Source of the DNA: Caulobacter sp. Root1455
GTDB lineage: Bacteria > Pseudomonadota > Alphaproteobacteria > Caulobacterales > Caulobacteraceae
Direction of reading: 5' to 3'
Length of the DNA: 64,000 bases
Assembly: GCF_001426905.1 (NCBI RefSeq)
Contig: NZ_LMFQ01000020.1
Coordinates: 248,001 to 312,000 of the forward strand
Shown piece after piece: positions 1-9,194 of the stretch. Within the stretch, counting starts at the first letter, position 1. Each line of letters opens with the position of its first letter. A program made the translations under genes and the position numbers. Below the pieces are notes generated by a model. The model did not search any database. It was not told where the DNA came from and was given only the letters and a program-made list of their open reading frames with translations.

Positions 1-2927
1 TCGAGGCGGTCGTGGTCACGGGCTTCCGGGCCAGCCTGGCCAACGCCCTTGACGTGAAGCGTCGCGAAAACGACCTCGTCGACGTCATCAAGGCGCAAGA
101 CATCGCCGACTTCCCCGACCTGAACCTGGCGGAATCGCTGCAACGCGTGCCGGGCGTGTCGATCGACCGTGACGGCGGCGAAGGCCGCACCATCACCGTC
201 CGTGGCCTGAACGCCGACTTCACCGTCGTGCGCCTGAACGGCCTGGAAGCCCTGGCCACCACGGGCGGCAAGGACGGCTCCGGCGGCGCCAACCGCAGCC
301 GTCAGTTCGACTTCAGCATCTTCGCCTCGGAACTGTTCAACAGCGTCACCGTGCGCAAGTCGACCTCGGCCTCGAACGAAGAAGGCTCGCTGGGCGCGAT
401 CATCGACCTGCAGGCCTCGCGCCCGTTCGACTTCAGCGGCCCGGCCATGAGCATGGGCGCCAAGCTCGGCTGGAACGATCTGTCGCGGAAGACCGATCCC
501 CGCTTCACCTTCCTGGCCAGCAACCGCTGGGACACCGGCATCGGTGAAATCGGCGCCCTGATCTCGGTGGCCTACGCCGAGCGCAAGACGCTGGAAGAAG
601 GCTCCTCGACCGGCCGTTGGGAAAACCCCAGCGTCAGCAGCAACTCCTCGACCATGTTCCCCGGCCCTGCCGGCTCGACGGGGGCCGGCACGCCGACGGT
701 CTGCAACAACAACGGCAATTATAATCCCGTCAGCGGCCCGCCGCTGACCTGCGCCCAGATCGGCGGCGTCACCGGCGGCACCACTGTCACCGACGCGGCT
801 GAAACTGGCACCGCCAACAATCTGTGGCACCCCCGCATTCCGCGTTACGGCCGCCTGGAGTACAACCAAAAGCGCCTGGGCGTGACCGGTTCGCTGCAAT
901 GGCGTCCGACCGAGAACTCGACCCTGACCTTGGACGCCCTGCTGGCCAAGTTCACCAACGACCGCGACGAAACCTATCTGGAAATCATCTCGTTCAGCCG
1001 CAGCGGCCAGGGTCTGCCCCAGACCGACGTGGTCAACTTCGCGGGCGACAACAAGGGCAACCTGATCAAGGGCACGTTCGACGACGTCGACGCCCGCGTC
1101 GAGTATCGCCACGACGATCTGTCGACCGAGTTCAACCAGTTCACCCTGACCTACGACACCCGGTTCGGTGATCGCGGCCACTTCAGCGCCATCTACGGCC
1201 AGTCGCGTTCGATCCAGGACAACCCGGTCCAGACGACCTTCTCGTTCGACCGCTACGACAGCGACGGCTACAGCTACGACTACTCGGCCAACGACAAGCT
1301 GCCGTCGTTCAACTACGGCTTCGATCCGACCAATCCCGCCAACTTCCAGTACAGCAACAGCACCGCCAAGGGCGACGCTTCGCTGCTGCGCATGCGTCCC
1401 AGCAAGGCGGTCAACACCTTCAAGACGTTCCGCGCCGACGTCGACTACGAAGTCATGGACGGCTGGAAGCTGCGCGCCGGCGCGGCCTGGAAGGAATTCG
1501 GCTTCAACTCGTGGGAAAAGCGCCTCTATTCGCGTAACCTGGCCGCGACCGGCAGCACCTACACCGCCGAGGCGGGCTTCGCTCTGCCGGGCGGCGCCAC
1601 GGTGGCCGACGTCTCGCGCCTGATCACCGGCTTCGGCCGCGGTCTGGATCTGCCGGCCGGCACCCCGACCTCGTGGATCGCCCCCGACCTGGCCAAGCTG
1701 CAGTCGGTCTACGGCTACAACTGCGACTGCATCAACAACTACGGCGACTTCCGCCTGAGCGTCCTGAACCAGCTGGGCGCCTTGCGCGAAATCACCGAGA
1801 AGGACAACGCCTTCTACCTGCAGGCCGACTTCGACCAGGATCTGTTCAACATTCCCGTGCGCGGCAACTTCGGCGTGCGCTACGTGAAGACCCAGCAGGA
1901 CGCCCTGGGCCACTACAACAAGGGCAGCACGGCGCCGGTCCCCGTCACGCTCGGCAACGGCACGGTGATCAACGAAACCGTGCCCGTCGACGCGGTCCAG
2001 ACCACGTCGCGCGAATACACCAACACCCTGCCGTCGCTGAACATCTCGGCTCAGCCGCTGGAGAACTTCTTCATCCGCTTCTCGGCCGCCAAGACGATGA
2101 CCCGTCCGCAGCTGCAGAACCTGACCCCAGGCTACACCGGCATCAGCCAGTCCAACCAGACCCTGACGCGCGGCAACCCCGAGCTGGACCCGATGCTGTC
2201 CAACAACCTGGACCTCAGCTTCGAATGGTATCCGGACAAGGAAACCCTGCTGTCGGCGGGCTTCTTCCAGAAGGACATCAAGTCCTACATCCAGACTTCG
2301 GCCGTCGTCATGCCGTGGTCGGAAACCGAGCTGCCCGACAGCCTGCTGTCGAACGGCAACACGGCTGACACGCCGTTCACGGTCACGACCCAGATCAACA
2401 CCCCCGGCGGCAAGCTGAAGGGTTACGAGCTGAGCATCCAGCGTCCGTTCACCTTCCTGCCGGCGCCGTTCGACAAGTTCGGCGGCATCCTGAACTACAC
2501 CCACGTCAAGAGCGACATCCAGTACGTCATCAAGAACCCGACGTACGGCGGCACGCCCCGTGTCCAGACCGCCCCGGCGGTGCTGCTCACCCAGCCGCTG
2601 GTGAACCTGTCGCCCAACGCCTACAACGCCACGCTCTACTACGAGAATGGTCCGTTCAAGGCCCGCGTCTCGGCGTCGTATCGCGACGAGTACCTGATCC
2701 AGGTCGCCCCGGCGGCCACGAACAACAACGATGTTCGGATCAAGGAAGACACCATGAACGTCGACACGCAGGTCAGCTACGAGTTCGGCAAGTTCACGGT
2801 CACCTTCGAGGGCATCAACCTCACCGACCAGGCCGACAGCAAGCTGGACGACTCGGTCCGCCGCATCTCGGAAGAGTACGTGCACTTCGGTCGCCAGTAC
2901 TATCTGGGCGTGAAGTACAAGTTCTAG
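1..2927 (+). CDS. TonB-dependent receptor, 5'-truncated by window edge
   Basis: Outer-membrane TonB-dependent transporter, probably for oligosaccharide uptake. The frame is open from base 3, so the start codon and signal peptide lie before the window. The first visible residues, EAVVVTGFRASL, are a TonB box, followed by a plug domain (NLAESLQRVPGVSIDRDGGEG, TVRGLNADF) and a long beta-barrel ending in YYLGVKYKF, the usual aromatic C-terminus. About 974 codons are visible, normal for the large Caulobacter/Xanthomonas receptors of this subfamily. It lies tail to tail with nagA and is separated from it by a strong hairpin terminator. Its position next to the nag genes suggests a GlcNAc- or chitin-related substrate, which is inference. 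Confidence 0.93.
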   Translation, partial: EAVVVTGFRASLANALDVKRRENDLVDVIKAQDIADFPDLNLAESLQRVPGVSIDRDGGEGRTITVRGLNADFTVVRLNGLEALATTGGKDGSGGANRSRQFDFSIFASELFNSVTVRKSTSASNEEGSLGAIIDLQASRPFDFSGPAMSMGAKLGWNDLSRKTDPRFTFLASNRWDTGIGEIGALISVAYAERKTLEEGSSTGRWENPSVSSNSSTMFPGPAGSTGAGTPTVCNNNGNYNPVSGPPLTCAQIGGVTGGTTVTDAAETGTANNLWHPRIPRYGRLEYNQKRLGVTGSLQWRPTENSTLTLDALLAKFTNDRDETYLEIISFSRSGQGLPQTDVVNFAGDNKGNLIKGTFDDVDARVEYRHDDLSTEFNQFTLTYDTRFGDRGHFSAIYGQSRSIQDNPVQTTFSFDRYDSDGYSYDYSANDKLPSFNYGFDPTNPANFQYSNSTAKGDASLLRMRPSKAVNTFKTFRADVDYEVMDGWKLRAGAAWKEFGFNSWEKRLYSRNLAATGSTYTAEAGFALPGGATVADVSRLITGFGRGLDLPAGTPTSWIAPDLAKLQSVYGYNCDCINNYGDFRLSVLNQLGALREITEKDNAFYLQADFDQDLFNIPVRGNFGVRYVKTQQDALGHYNKGSTAPVPVTLGNGTVINETVPVDAVQTTSREYTNTLPSLNISAQPLENFFIRFSAAKTMTRPQLQNLTPGYTGISQSNQTLTRGNPELDPMLSNNLDLSFEWYPDKETLLSAGFFQKDIKSYIQTSAVVMPWSETELPDSLLSNGNTADTPFTVTTQINTPGGKLKGYELSIQRPFTFLPAPFDKFGGILNYTHVKSDIQYVIKNPTYGGTPRVQTAPAVLLTQPLVNLSPNAYNATLYYENGPFKARVSASYRDEYLIQVAPAATNNNDVRIKEDTMNVDTQVSYEFGKFTVTFEGINLTDQADSKLDDSVRRISEEYVHFGRQYYLGVKYKF

Positions 2928-2953
2928 GTCGCATTTCCTCCCCGAAACGACCA

Positions 2954-2989
2954 AAGGGCGCTGGTGAAAACCAGCGCCCTTCTTTTTTG
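2954..2989 (+). terminator. Rho-independent terminator of the first TonB receptor
   Basis: A perfect 12-bp stem (2954-2965 with 2970-2981) closes a GAAA tetraloop and is followed by CTTTTTT. It lies 27 bases after the receptor stop. The opposite strand has only three T after the stem, so it should act mainly on rightward transcription. Confidence 0.9.
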
Positions 2990-3037
2990 TCTTCTCTGGA
3001 TCCGCCGATCCCGGCGTTCGCCGGACAGGCGGCAATC

Positions 3038-4189
3038 CTAGGTGTTGGAGACGCCGTCGATCCAGGTCCGGCGCACCTGGAGGTCGTCGTCCAGCAGCAC
3101 CAGATCGGCCGCCAGGCCGGCGCGGATGGTCCCGCGCTGGCCCGCCAGACCCAGAAAGGCGGCGGGCGTCGCCGAGGCGATCGACACGGCCTTCTCCAGC
3201 GACAGGCCCAGCATCGACATGGCGTTGCGCACCGCGCCGATCATGTCGAGGTCCGAGCCGGCCAAGGTGCCGTGATCGTCGACGCAGACCCCGTCGACCA
3301 CCCGGATATGCCGACCCTGAAGATCGAAGCTCTTGTCGATCATGCCAACCGTCGGCATGGCGTCGCTCACCAGCATGAACCGGTCCAACGGACGGGTGCG
3401 CAGGGCGATGCGCAGCACGGCCGGATCCACGTGGCGGCCGTCGACGATGATCCCGCACCAGGCGGTCTGGTTTTCCAGGGCCGCGCCGACCACGCCGGGC
3501 TCGCGGCTGGCCAGCGGCGACATGGCGTTGAACAGATGGGTGAAGCCGGTCAGGCCGGCGTCCAGCGCCTTGCGCACCGTGGCGTAGGCGGCGTTGGTGT
3601 GGCCCGCGGCGACGCGCACTCCGGCGACCGTCAGACGACGGACCATCTCGGGCGTGGTGGTCTCCGGCGCCAGGGTCACCAGGGTCCTGCCGCGCTTGAG
3701 CGAGCTCAGCAGGGTCACGGCCTCGTCGTCGAGGGTCCGGAACTTGCTGGAATCGTGGATGCCCTTGCGCTTCACATTGAGGAACGGGCCTTCGATATGG
3801 ACGCCCAGCACGCCGGGCACGCCGGCCTCGATGGCCTGTTCGGTCGCGCGCATGGCCGCGTCGACCACGGCCAGGTCGTCGCTGATCAGGGTCGGCAGGA
3901 AGCCCGTCGTGCCGTAGGGCCGATGGGCGGCGCCGATGGCGGCGATCGCCGCGACGGTGGGCGAATCGTTGAACAGCACCCCGCCGCCGCCGTTGACCTG
4001 GGTGTCGATGAAGCCGGGGACCAGCAGGCCGCCGCCCAGGTCGTGGCGCGGGGCGCCGCCAAACGACCCTGGCGGCGTGTCAGCGCTGTCCATGACGCCG
4101 TCGATCCGTCCGTCGCGGATCGCCACGGCCTTGCCGTCGACGATCCCTTCCGGCGTCAGGATGCGGCCATTGACGAGAACAGACTGCAT
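3038..4189 (-). CDS. nagA: N-acetylglucosamine-6-phosphate deacetylase
   Basis: Cytoplasmic amidohydrolase that removes acetate from GlcNAc-6-phosphate, giving glucosamine-6-phosphate. The 383-aa protein has the usual family length. Visible family segments are GFIDTQVNGGGGVLFND near the N-terminus, HIEGPFLNVKRKGIHD (the HxEGPF metal/substrate loop), AGHTNA, HLFNAMSPL and LVSDAMP with the catalytic Asp. Its ATG overlaps the nagB stop codon by one base, so the two are translationally coupled in the nagR-nagB-nagA operon. Assignment is strong from motifs plus context. Confidence 0.96.
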   Translation of the reverse strand: MQSVLVNGRILTPEGIVDGKAVAIRDGRIDGVMDSADTPPGSFGGAPRHDLGGGLLVPGFIDTQVNGGGGVLFNDSPTVAAIAAIGAAHRPYGTTGFLPTLISDDLAVVDAAMRATEQAIEAGVPGVLGVHIEGPFLNVKRKGIHDSSKFRTLDDEAVTLLSSLKRGRTLVTLAPETTTPEMVRRLTVAGVRVAAGHTNAAYATVRKALDAGLTGFTHLFNAMSPLASREPGVVGAALENQTAWCGIIVDGRHVDPAVLRIALRTRPLDRFMLVSDAMPTVGMIDKSFDLQGRHIRVVDGVCVDDHGTLAGSDLDMIGAVRNAMSMLGLSLEKAVSIASATPAAFLGLAGQRGTIRAGLAADLVLLDDDLQVRRTWIDGVSNT

Positions 4190-5295
4190 CAGACGGTTTC
4201 TGTGACCTTGTTGAGGTGCGGCGGGCTGTCGGGATCATAGCCGCGCGCCACCGACAGGGCGTTGGCCATGCGATAGAAGCTCTGGATCATCAGGATCGGC
4301 TCGATCACGGGGTGGGCGGCCAGGGCGGGCAGCACGCCGGCGCCTGTTTCTCCGGCGCCGGCCAGCAGGACGTCGCCGCCCCGCTCGGTCACGCCCTTGG
4401 CCATGGCGTCGACGCTGTCGCGGCTCTCGTCGTTCTGGGCGAAGACCAGCACCGGGAAACCCGTCTTCACCAGCGCCATCGGGCCGTGCAGCACCTCGGC
4501 GGCGCTGAAGGCCTCGGCGTGCAGGCCGCAGGTTTCCTTGAACTTCAGGGCCGCCTCCTGGGCGACGCCGAAGCCGACGCCGCGTCCTAGCACATACAGA
4601 TTGCGGGCCAGTTTCAAGCGTTCGACGGCCGGCGTCCAGTCCAGGGCCCAGGCTTCGGCGAGCAGGGCGGGCAGGGTGGACAGGGCGGCGGTCAGGTCGT
4701 CGTCCTGGGTCCAGGCGGCGACCAGCTGGACGATGGCGGCCAGGGCGGCGATGTAGGACTTGGTCGCCGCGACGCTCAGCTCGGGGCCGGCGTGCAGCGG
4801 CAGCACTTCGTCGGCCAGGGCGGCCAGGGGCGAGCCGGTGTCGTTGACCAGGGCGATGACGAAGGCGCCGGCCGCCTTGGCGGCCTGCACCGCGGCCAGC
4901 AGGTCGGGGCTCTTGCCCGACTGCGAAATGGCCAGATAAAGCACGTCGCCCAGGTCCTGATGGGCGGCGTAGACGGAAGCGACTGACAGGGCGGCCGAGG
5001 AGGTCAGAACGCCGGTGCGGGTCTCGACCAGATACTTGGCGAAGGTGGCGGCGTGGTCGGAGCTGCCGCGCGCGCAGGTGACGACGGCGCGGGGCGGATT
5101 GGCGCGCAGGCGCTGGGCGATCTTGGCGGCGCGGGCGGCGTTGGCGCTCAGCTGGGCGGCGACAGCTTGCGAGGCCTGGCCGGCCTCGAGGAACATGCGG
5201 GTCGATTCCGCCGTCAGCCGCCCACGCCCGGAAGAGGGTTCGGCGGGGGGTGCGGGTCGGGTCAAGACGTTGGCCTCCAAGACGCGTTCCTTCAC
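4189..5295 (-). CDS. nagB-II: SIS-domain glucosamine-6-phosphate deaminase (NagB-II type)
   Basis: Predicted to convert glucosamine-6-phosphate to fructose-6-phosphate and ammonia. The 368-aa protein has two SIS sugar-isomerase domains (CARGSSDHAATFAKY, SQSGKSPDLLAA and, in the second, RGVGFGVAQEAALKFKETC) and a GlmS-like tail ending NLNKVTETV-like (HLNKVTETV). It lacks the N-terminal glutaminase domain of GlmS. This matches the alternative deaminase NagB-II that replaces classical NagB in many alphaproteobacteria and Shewanella. Its place between the nagR and nagA genes supports the catabolic role. It lies 36 nt after nagR. A ketose-isomerase AgaS role is the main alternative. Confidence 0.9.
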   Translation of the reverse strand: MKERVLEANVLTRPAPPAEPSSGRGRLTAESTRMFLEAGQASQAVAAQLSANAARAAKIAQRLRANPPRAVVTCARGSSDHAATFAKYLVETRTGVLTSSAALSVASVYAAHQDLGDVLYLAISQSGKSPDLLAAVQAAKAAGAFVIALVNDTGSPLAALADEVLPLHAGPELSVAATKSYIAALAAIVQLVAAWTQDDDLTAALSTLPALLAEAWALDWTPAVERLKLARNLYVLGRGVGFGVAQEAALKFKETCGLHAEAFSAAEVLHGPMALVKTGFPVLVFAQNDESRDSVDAMAKGVTERGGDVLLAGAGETGAGVLPALAAHPVIEPILMIQSFYRMANALSVARGYDPDSPPHLNKVTETV

Positions 5296-5331
5296 ATAAG
5301 CGCGCGGGGCGGACCCCGTTCAGTGCGGCCC

Positions 5332-6075
5332 TCAGGAGAGGGCGTTCAGCTCGGCGACGAAGTCGTAGGCGTCGCCCCTGTAATAGGATTGAGTGACCTC
5401 CACCGTGCGGCCGTCAGGCAGGAAGCTCCGGCGCTCGATCAGCAGGCCGGCGTCCTTGACCGGCACGCCCAGTAGAGCGGCCTGCTCGGCGGTGAACAGC
5501 ACCGCGCGCAGCCGTTGCAGGGCGCGCGCGGGCCGGTGGCCGGTGGCTTCCAGCGCCTCGTAGAGGGAGACGCCCACCACCTCGGCCGAGGGCAGGGCGA
5601 AGCCGGCGATCGTGGAGTACTCCAAGGCCATCGGCGCGCCGTCGGCGTAGCGGATGCGGGCGAAGCGGAAGACGGGCGTGCCGGGCGACAGGCCCAGGGT
5701 CAGCGACTCCTCGGGGGTGACCGAGCCCTCGGCCTTGCTGATCCATTCGCTGCGCGGCGTGCGTCCGCGCGAGATCATGTCCTCGGTGAAGGACGACAGC
5801 TTGGAAAAGCTCTTCTCGACCCGGGCGGCGACGAACGTGCCCGCGCCCTGGCGACGAGTCAGCAGGCCCTCGCTGACCAGGCCGTCCAGGGCCTTGCGCA
5901 CGGTGATGCGCGAGATGCTGAACTCCTCGGCCATGTCGCGTTCGGCGGGCAGGGCGTCGTCGGGCGCGAGGATCTTCTTCTGGATGGCTTCGCGCAGCGC
6001 GCGCTGCAGCTGCTTGTAGAGCGGCGCGTGATCCTGGCCCTGCGGGTCCAGCCCTCCGATCCGTTCAGAAAACAT
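5332..6075 (-). CDS. nagR: GntR-family repressor with UTRA domain (NagR-like)
   Basis: Transcriptional regulator of GlcNAc catabolism. The N-terminal winged helix (PLYKQLQRALREAI, LPAERDMAEEFSISRITVRKAL, EGLLTRRQGAGTFV) is typical of GntR proteins. The C-terminal ~150 residues form a UTRA ligand domain, probably sensing GlcNAc-6-P or glucosamine-6-P. I chose the ATG at 6075 (MFSERIGG, 247 aa), because the upstream extension in the open frame is not family-like. It is the first gene of the leftward nag operon and probably represses both this operon and the divergent receptor through the TGGT-type repeats between them. Confidence 0.9.
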   Translation of the reverse strand: MFSERIGGLDPQGQDHAPLYKQLQRALREAIQKKILAPDDALPAERDMAEEFSISRITVRKALDGLVSEGLLTRRQGAGTFVAARVEKSFSKLSSFTEDMISRGRTPRSEWISKAEGSVTPEESLTLGLSPGTPVFRFARIRYADGAPMALEYSTIAGFALPSAEVVGVSLYEALEATGHRPARALQRLRAVLFTAEQAALLGVPVKDAGLLIERRSFLPDGRTVEVTQSYYRGDAYDFVAELNALS

Positions 6076-6134
6076 CGTCAATTCGGCACCCCCGCGCAAA
6101 TCCGCGCCACCCCATGACCACCGGGATAGCATAT

Positions 6135-6175
6135 GACCATTTTCGTACCAATAAGAACATGGTCTGTAATTGGTT
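6135..6175. promoter_or_regulatory. Candidate NagR operator pair
   Basis: Two related boxes lie in inverted orientation upstream of nagR. On the minus strand there is TGGT-N7-TGGT (complement of ACCA at 6136 and ACCA at 6147). On the plus strand there is TGGT-N7-TGGT (6160 and 6171). Wider inverted repeats GACCAT/ATGGTC and ACCAAT/ATTGGT link the two boxes. Their place directly upstream of the GntR gene suggests autoregulation. Binding is inferred. Confidence 0.5.
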
Positions 6176-6265
6176 CTTTTTTGGCCTTGTCATCCGATAA
6201 ATTTCCGTCACAGTCGCCTTCCGAGGCCCGAGAAGTACCGCATTCTACGGATGTCCGCAGATAAT

Positions 6266-6280
6266 TGGTATCAGATTGGG
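6266..6280 (+). promoter_or_regulatory. Third TGGT-N7-TGGG box, upstream of TonB receptor
   Basis: TGGTATCAGATTGGG repeats the 11-bp-spaced TGGT pattern of the two boxes near nagR. It lies 53 bases before the receptor ATG, where a repressor could block the divergent promoter. Confidence 0.4.
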
Positions 6281-6332
6281 CTTGGGGTTCGGCTCCGGGC
6301 CCAAGGGTCCGGAAAAAGGGGAGAAGCCGGGT

Positions 6333-9119
6333 ATGCGAAATTTCCACAAGACCATTCTAACAGCGTCCGCCAGCGTTTTGGCGGTGATGGCGGCCGCGCC
6401 CGCGTTCGCGCAGGATAAGCCCACCACCGTCGATGAAGTCGTCGTCACCGGCATTCGTGCTTCGCTGCAGGCTTCGGTCGACGCCAAGCGCAACGCCGAC
6501 GCCGTGATCGACGTGATCACCGCCGAAGACATCGGCAAGTTCCCGGACAAGAACGTCGCTGAGTCTCTGCAGCGCGTTCCCGGCGTCACCATCCAGCGCG
6601 AGTTCGGCGAAGGCGAGCGCATTTCGGTTCGCGGCACCGCCCCGACCCTCAACCGCACCCTGCTGAACGGCCACGCGGTCGCCACCGCCGACTGGTTCAT
6701 TCTCGACCAGTTCAAGGCCAGCCGCAGCTTCAACTATCTGATGCTGCCGTCGGAAATCGTCGGCAAGGTCGAGGTCTTCAAGAGCCCGGTCGCCGACATC
6801 GACGAAGGCGGCGTGGGCGCAACCGTCAACGTGCATACCCGCAATCCGTTGGACCTGGCGCCGATCTCGATCTCGGGTTCGGTCCAGGGCGTGTGGGACG
6901 AGAAGTCGGACAAGACCACCCCGAGCGCCTCGGCCATGCTCAGCTGGCACAACGACGCCAAGACCTTCGGCGTTCTGGGCGGCCTGATCTACGACAAGCG
7001 CGAGATCCGCCGCGACGGCATCGAGGTGCTGGGCTACGAGAACGTCACCAACGCCTCGGGCAACGTCACGGGCCTGCCCGCCGGCCAAACGGCGGTGACC
7101 CCCAGCCTGATCGGTTCGTCCTACTTCAAGCAGACGCGCGAGCGTAAGGGCGCGAACATCGGTGTCCAGTGGTCGCCGACCGACAAGCTCGACGTGAATT
7201 TGACCGGCCTCTATTCGAAGATGGACGCCGACAACATCAACCAGAACTACATGGCCTGGATCACCAACAAGATCTCGGGCCTGGGCGCCGCCGGGGCCAA
7301 CTTCAACATCCAGCAACTGAGCAACGGCACCGCGACCAAGGGCACGTTCAACGCGATCGGTGGCCAGGGCGTTGTGTTCGACGCCATCGACCGCATCGCC
7401 CACACCCAGGTCCGCTCGATCGACCTAGACACCACCTATCGTCCGGCCGACGACTGGACGTTCCACGCTCGCGTTGGCTACACCGACGCCGAGGGCGCCA
7501 CCGACCTGCAGCCGTTCTGGGAAACCAGCGCGGCCACCGGCGTCAGCTACGACCTCTCGGGCGGCCTGCCCAAGGTGTCGTTCAGCAGCATCAATCCGGC
7601 CACCGCCGATGATGAGATGGAACTGGGCTGGGCCTCGGCCAACACCACCGCCAACGACGACAACGAATTCTACACCTTCGTCGACGGCGAGAAGTTCATC
7701 GAAGGCAGCGTCTTCACCTCGGTCAAGTTCGGCCTGAAATACACCGACCACGATCGCGACGTGGACCAGACCTATGGCCAGCGGCGCGCTCTCCTGCCCT
7801 GGACCGCTCCGGGCGCCACCGCTTGCGGCGGCCATCCCTGCTCGCTCGCCGACGTTCAAGGCGGCCTGACCCCCAGCGACTATCTGGAGGGCATCAAGGG
7901 TCCGGGCGTCATCAGCAGTTACCTGACCGCCGACAGGAACAAGATCGAGGCGATCTACGCCGCGCTGCCCAAGGCGGCGGTGTGGAACTCCGCGATCGGC
8001 GCCACCCAGGCCGCCGGCTGCGACGGCCTGCTGAACTGCGACCACTTCGGCCCGCTGGAAAGCTTCACGTTCAACGAGAAGACCGTTGGCGGTTATGTCC
8101 TCGGCAAGCTCAAGGGCGAGAACTGGCGCGGCAACGTTGGCCTGCGCGTCGTGCAGACCAAGGTCGAGACCTCGGCCTGGAAGGTCGGCGTTCCGACGGG
8201 CACGCCGGGCGCGGTCAACAACCCGTTCGGCCTGATCGCTCCGGTGGACGCTGGCCAAGAGTATACGGACGTCCTGCCGAGCGCGAACTTCTCGTTCGAC
8301 CTGCGCGACGACCTGGTCCTGCGTCTGGCCGCTGGCCGCACCTTGTCGCGCCCGGACTACGCCCAGATGGCCGCGTTCACCTCGCTGACCGAGTCCCTGC
8401 TGACCGGCAGCGGCGGCAACCCGAACCTCGATCCGTACCGCGCCAACCAGTACGACGCGTCGGTGGAATGGTACTTCGCGCCGCAGTCGATCCTGGCGGT
8501 CGGTTTGTACTACAAGGACATCTCGACCTACATCGTCCAGGGCGCGTTCGTGGAGCGCCAGCCGCTCCAGCTGAACGACCCGACCGATGCGCGGATCACC
8601 AACCCGGCCAACAACTGCGTGCTGACCGGAACCAACCTTTACACCTGCAACTACCGCATCGGCCGTCCGATCAACGTGGCCGGCGGCGAGAACAAGGGCG
8701 TCGAAATCAACTTCCAGATGCCCGTCTGGAACGGCTTCGGCGTGCTGGCCAACTACACCTACTCGGACGCTTCGTCCTCGTCGGGCGTGCCGGTGCCTTC
8801 GAACTCGAAGAACATCTTCAACGTCAGCGGCTACTACGAGAACGAGCGTTTCAGCGCCCGCCTCTCGTACAACTACCGGTCCAAATTCTTCGTCGACTAC
8901 GACGCCGAGCGCGGTTTCCGCGAGCTGTGGTCGGACTCGATCAAGTCGCTGGACGCCTCGGCCAGCGTCAACCTGACCGAGAACATCTCGCTCAGCGTCG
9001 ACGCGATCAACCTGACCGACGAGAAGCTGACCGAGAGCTACGACAACGACAAGAACCGTCCGGCCCGTATCTACAAGAACGGCCGCATGGTCTTCGGCGG
9101 CGTCCGGTTCAAGTTCTAG
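6333..9119 (+). CDS. TonB-dependent receptor for GlcNAc/chitooligosaccharides
   Basis: Outer-membrane transporter of 928 aa, predicted to import GlcNAc or chitin oligomers with TonB energy. The ATG at 6333 (MRNFHKTILTASASVLAV) opens a clear signal peptide ending in AFA before QDK. A TonB box (VDEVVVTGIRASLQASV), plug (NVAESLQRVPGVTIQREFGEG, SVRGTAP) and barrel ending FGGVRFKF follow. A purine-rich GGGGAGAA precedes the start. It is divergent from nagR and followed by a UUCG hairpin. The ortholog in C. crescentus is described in the literature as the GlcNAc TonB receptor; here the substrate is assigned from context. Confidence 0.94.
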   Translation: MRNFHKTILTASASVLAVMAAAPAFAQDKPTTVDEVVVTGIRASLQASVDAKRNADAVIDVITAEDIGKFPDKNVAESLQRVPGVTIQREFGEGERISVRGTAPTLNRTLLNGHAVATADWFILDQFKASRSFNYLMLPSEIVGKVEVFKSPVADIDEGGVGATVNVHTRNPLDLAPISISGSVQGVWDEKSDKTTPSASAMLSWHNDAKTFGVLGGLIYDKREIRRDGIEVLGYENVTNASGNVTGLPAGQTAVTPSLIGSSYFKQTRERKGANIGVQWSPTDKLDVNLTGLYSKMDADNINQNYMAWITNKISGLGAAGANFNIQQLSNGTATKGTFNAIGGQGVVFDAIDRIAHTQVRSIDLDTTYRPADDWTFHARVGYTDAEGATDLQPFWETSAATGVSYDLSGGLPKVSFSSINPATADDEMELGWASANTTANDDNEFYTFVDGEKFIEGSVFTSVKFGLKYTDHDRDVDQTYGQRRALLPWTAPGATACGGHPCSLADVQGGLTPSDYLEGIKGPGVISSYLTADRNKIEAIYAALPKAAVWNSAIGATQAAGCDGLLNCDHFGPLESFTFNEKTVGGYVLGKLKGENWRGNVGLRVVQTKVETSAWKVGVPTGTPGAVNNPFGLIAPVDAGQEYTDVLPSANFSFDLRDDLVLRLAAGRTLSRPDYAQMAAFTSLTESLLTGSGGNPNLDPYRANQYDASVEWYFAPQSILAVGLYYKDISTYIVQGAFVERQPLQLNDPTDARITNPANNCVLTGTNLYTCNYRIGRPINVAGGENKGVEINFQMPVWNGFGVLANYTYSDASSSSGVPVPSNSKNIFNVSGYYENERFSARLSYNYRSKFFVDYDAERGFRELWSDSIKSLDASASVNLTENISLSVDAINLTDEKLTESYDNDKNRPARIYKNGRMVFGGVRFKF

Positions 9120-9128
9120 TCCGCGTAC

Positions 9129-9160
9129 CGGGGCCTTCGGCGTTCGCGCCGGAGGCCCCG
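9129..9160 (+). terminator. Hairpin terminator after GlcNAc receptor
   Basis: A 14-bp stem (9129-9142 with 9147-9160, one G-U pair) encloses a TTCG tetraloop ten bases after the receptor stop. The following tract is TCCTTCCTCC, so the U run is weak. It probably separates receptor mRNA from the hexosaminidase operon. Confidence 0.75.
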
Positions 9161-9194
9161 TCCTTCCTCCCGAGATCGTTGCATCGGAGGCGGC

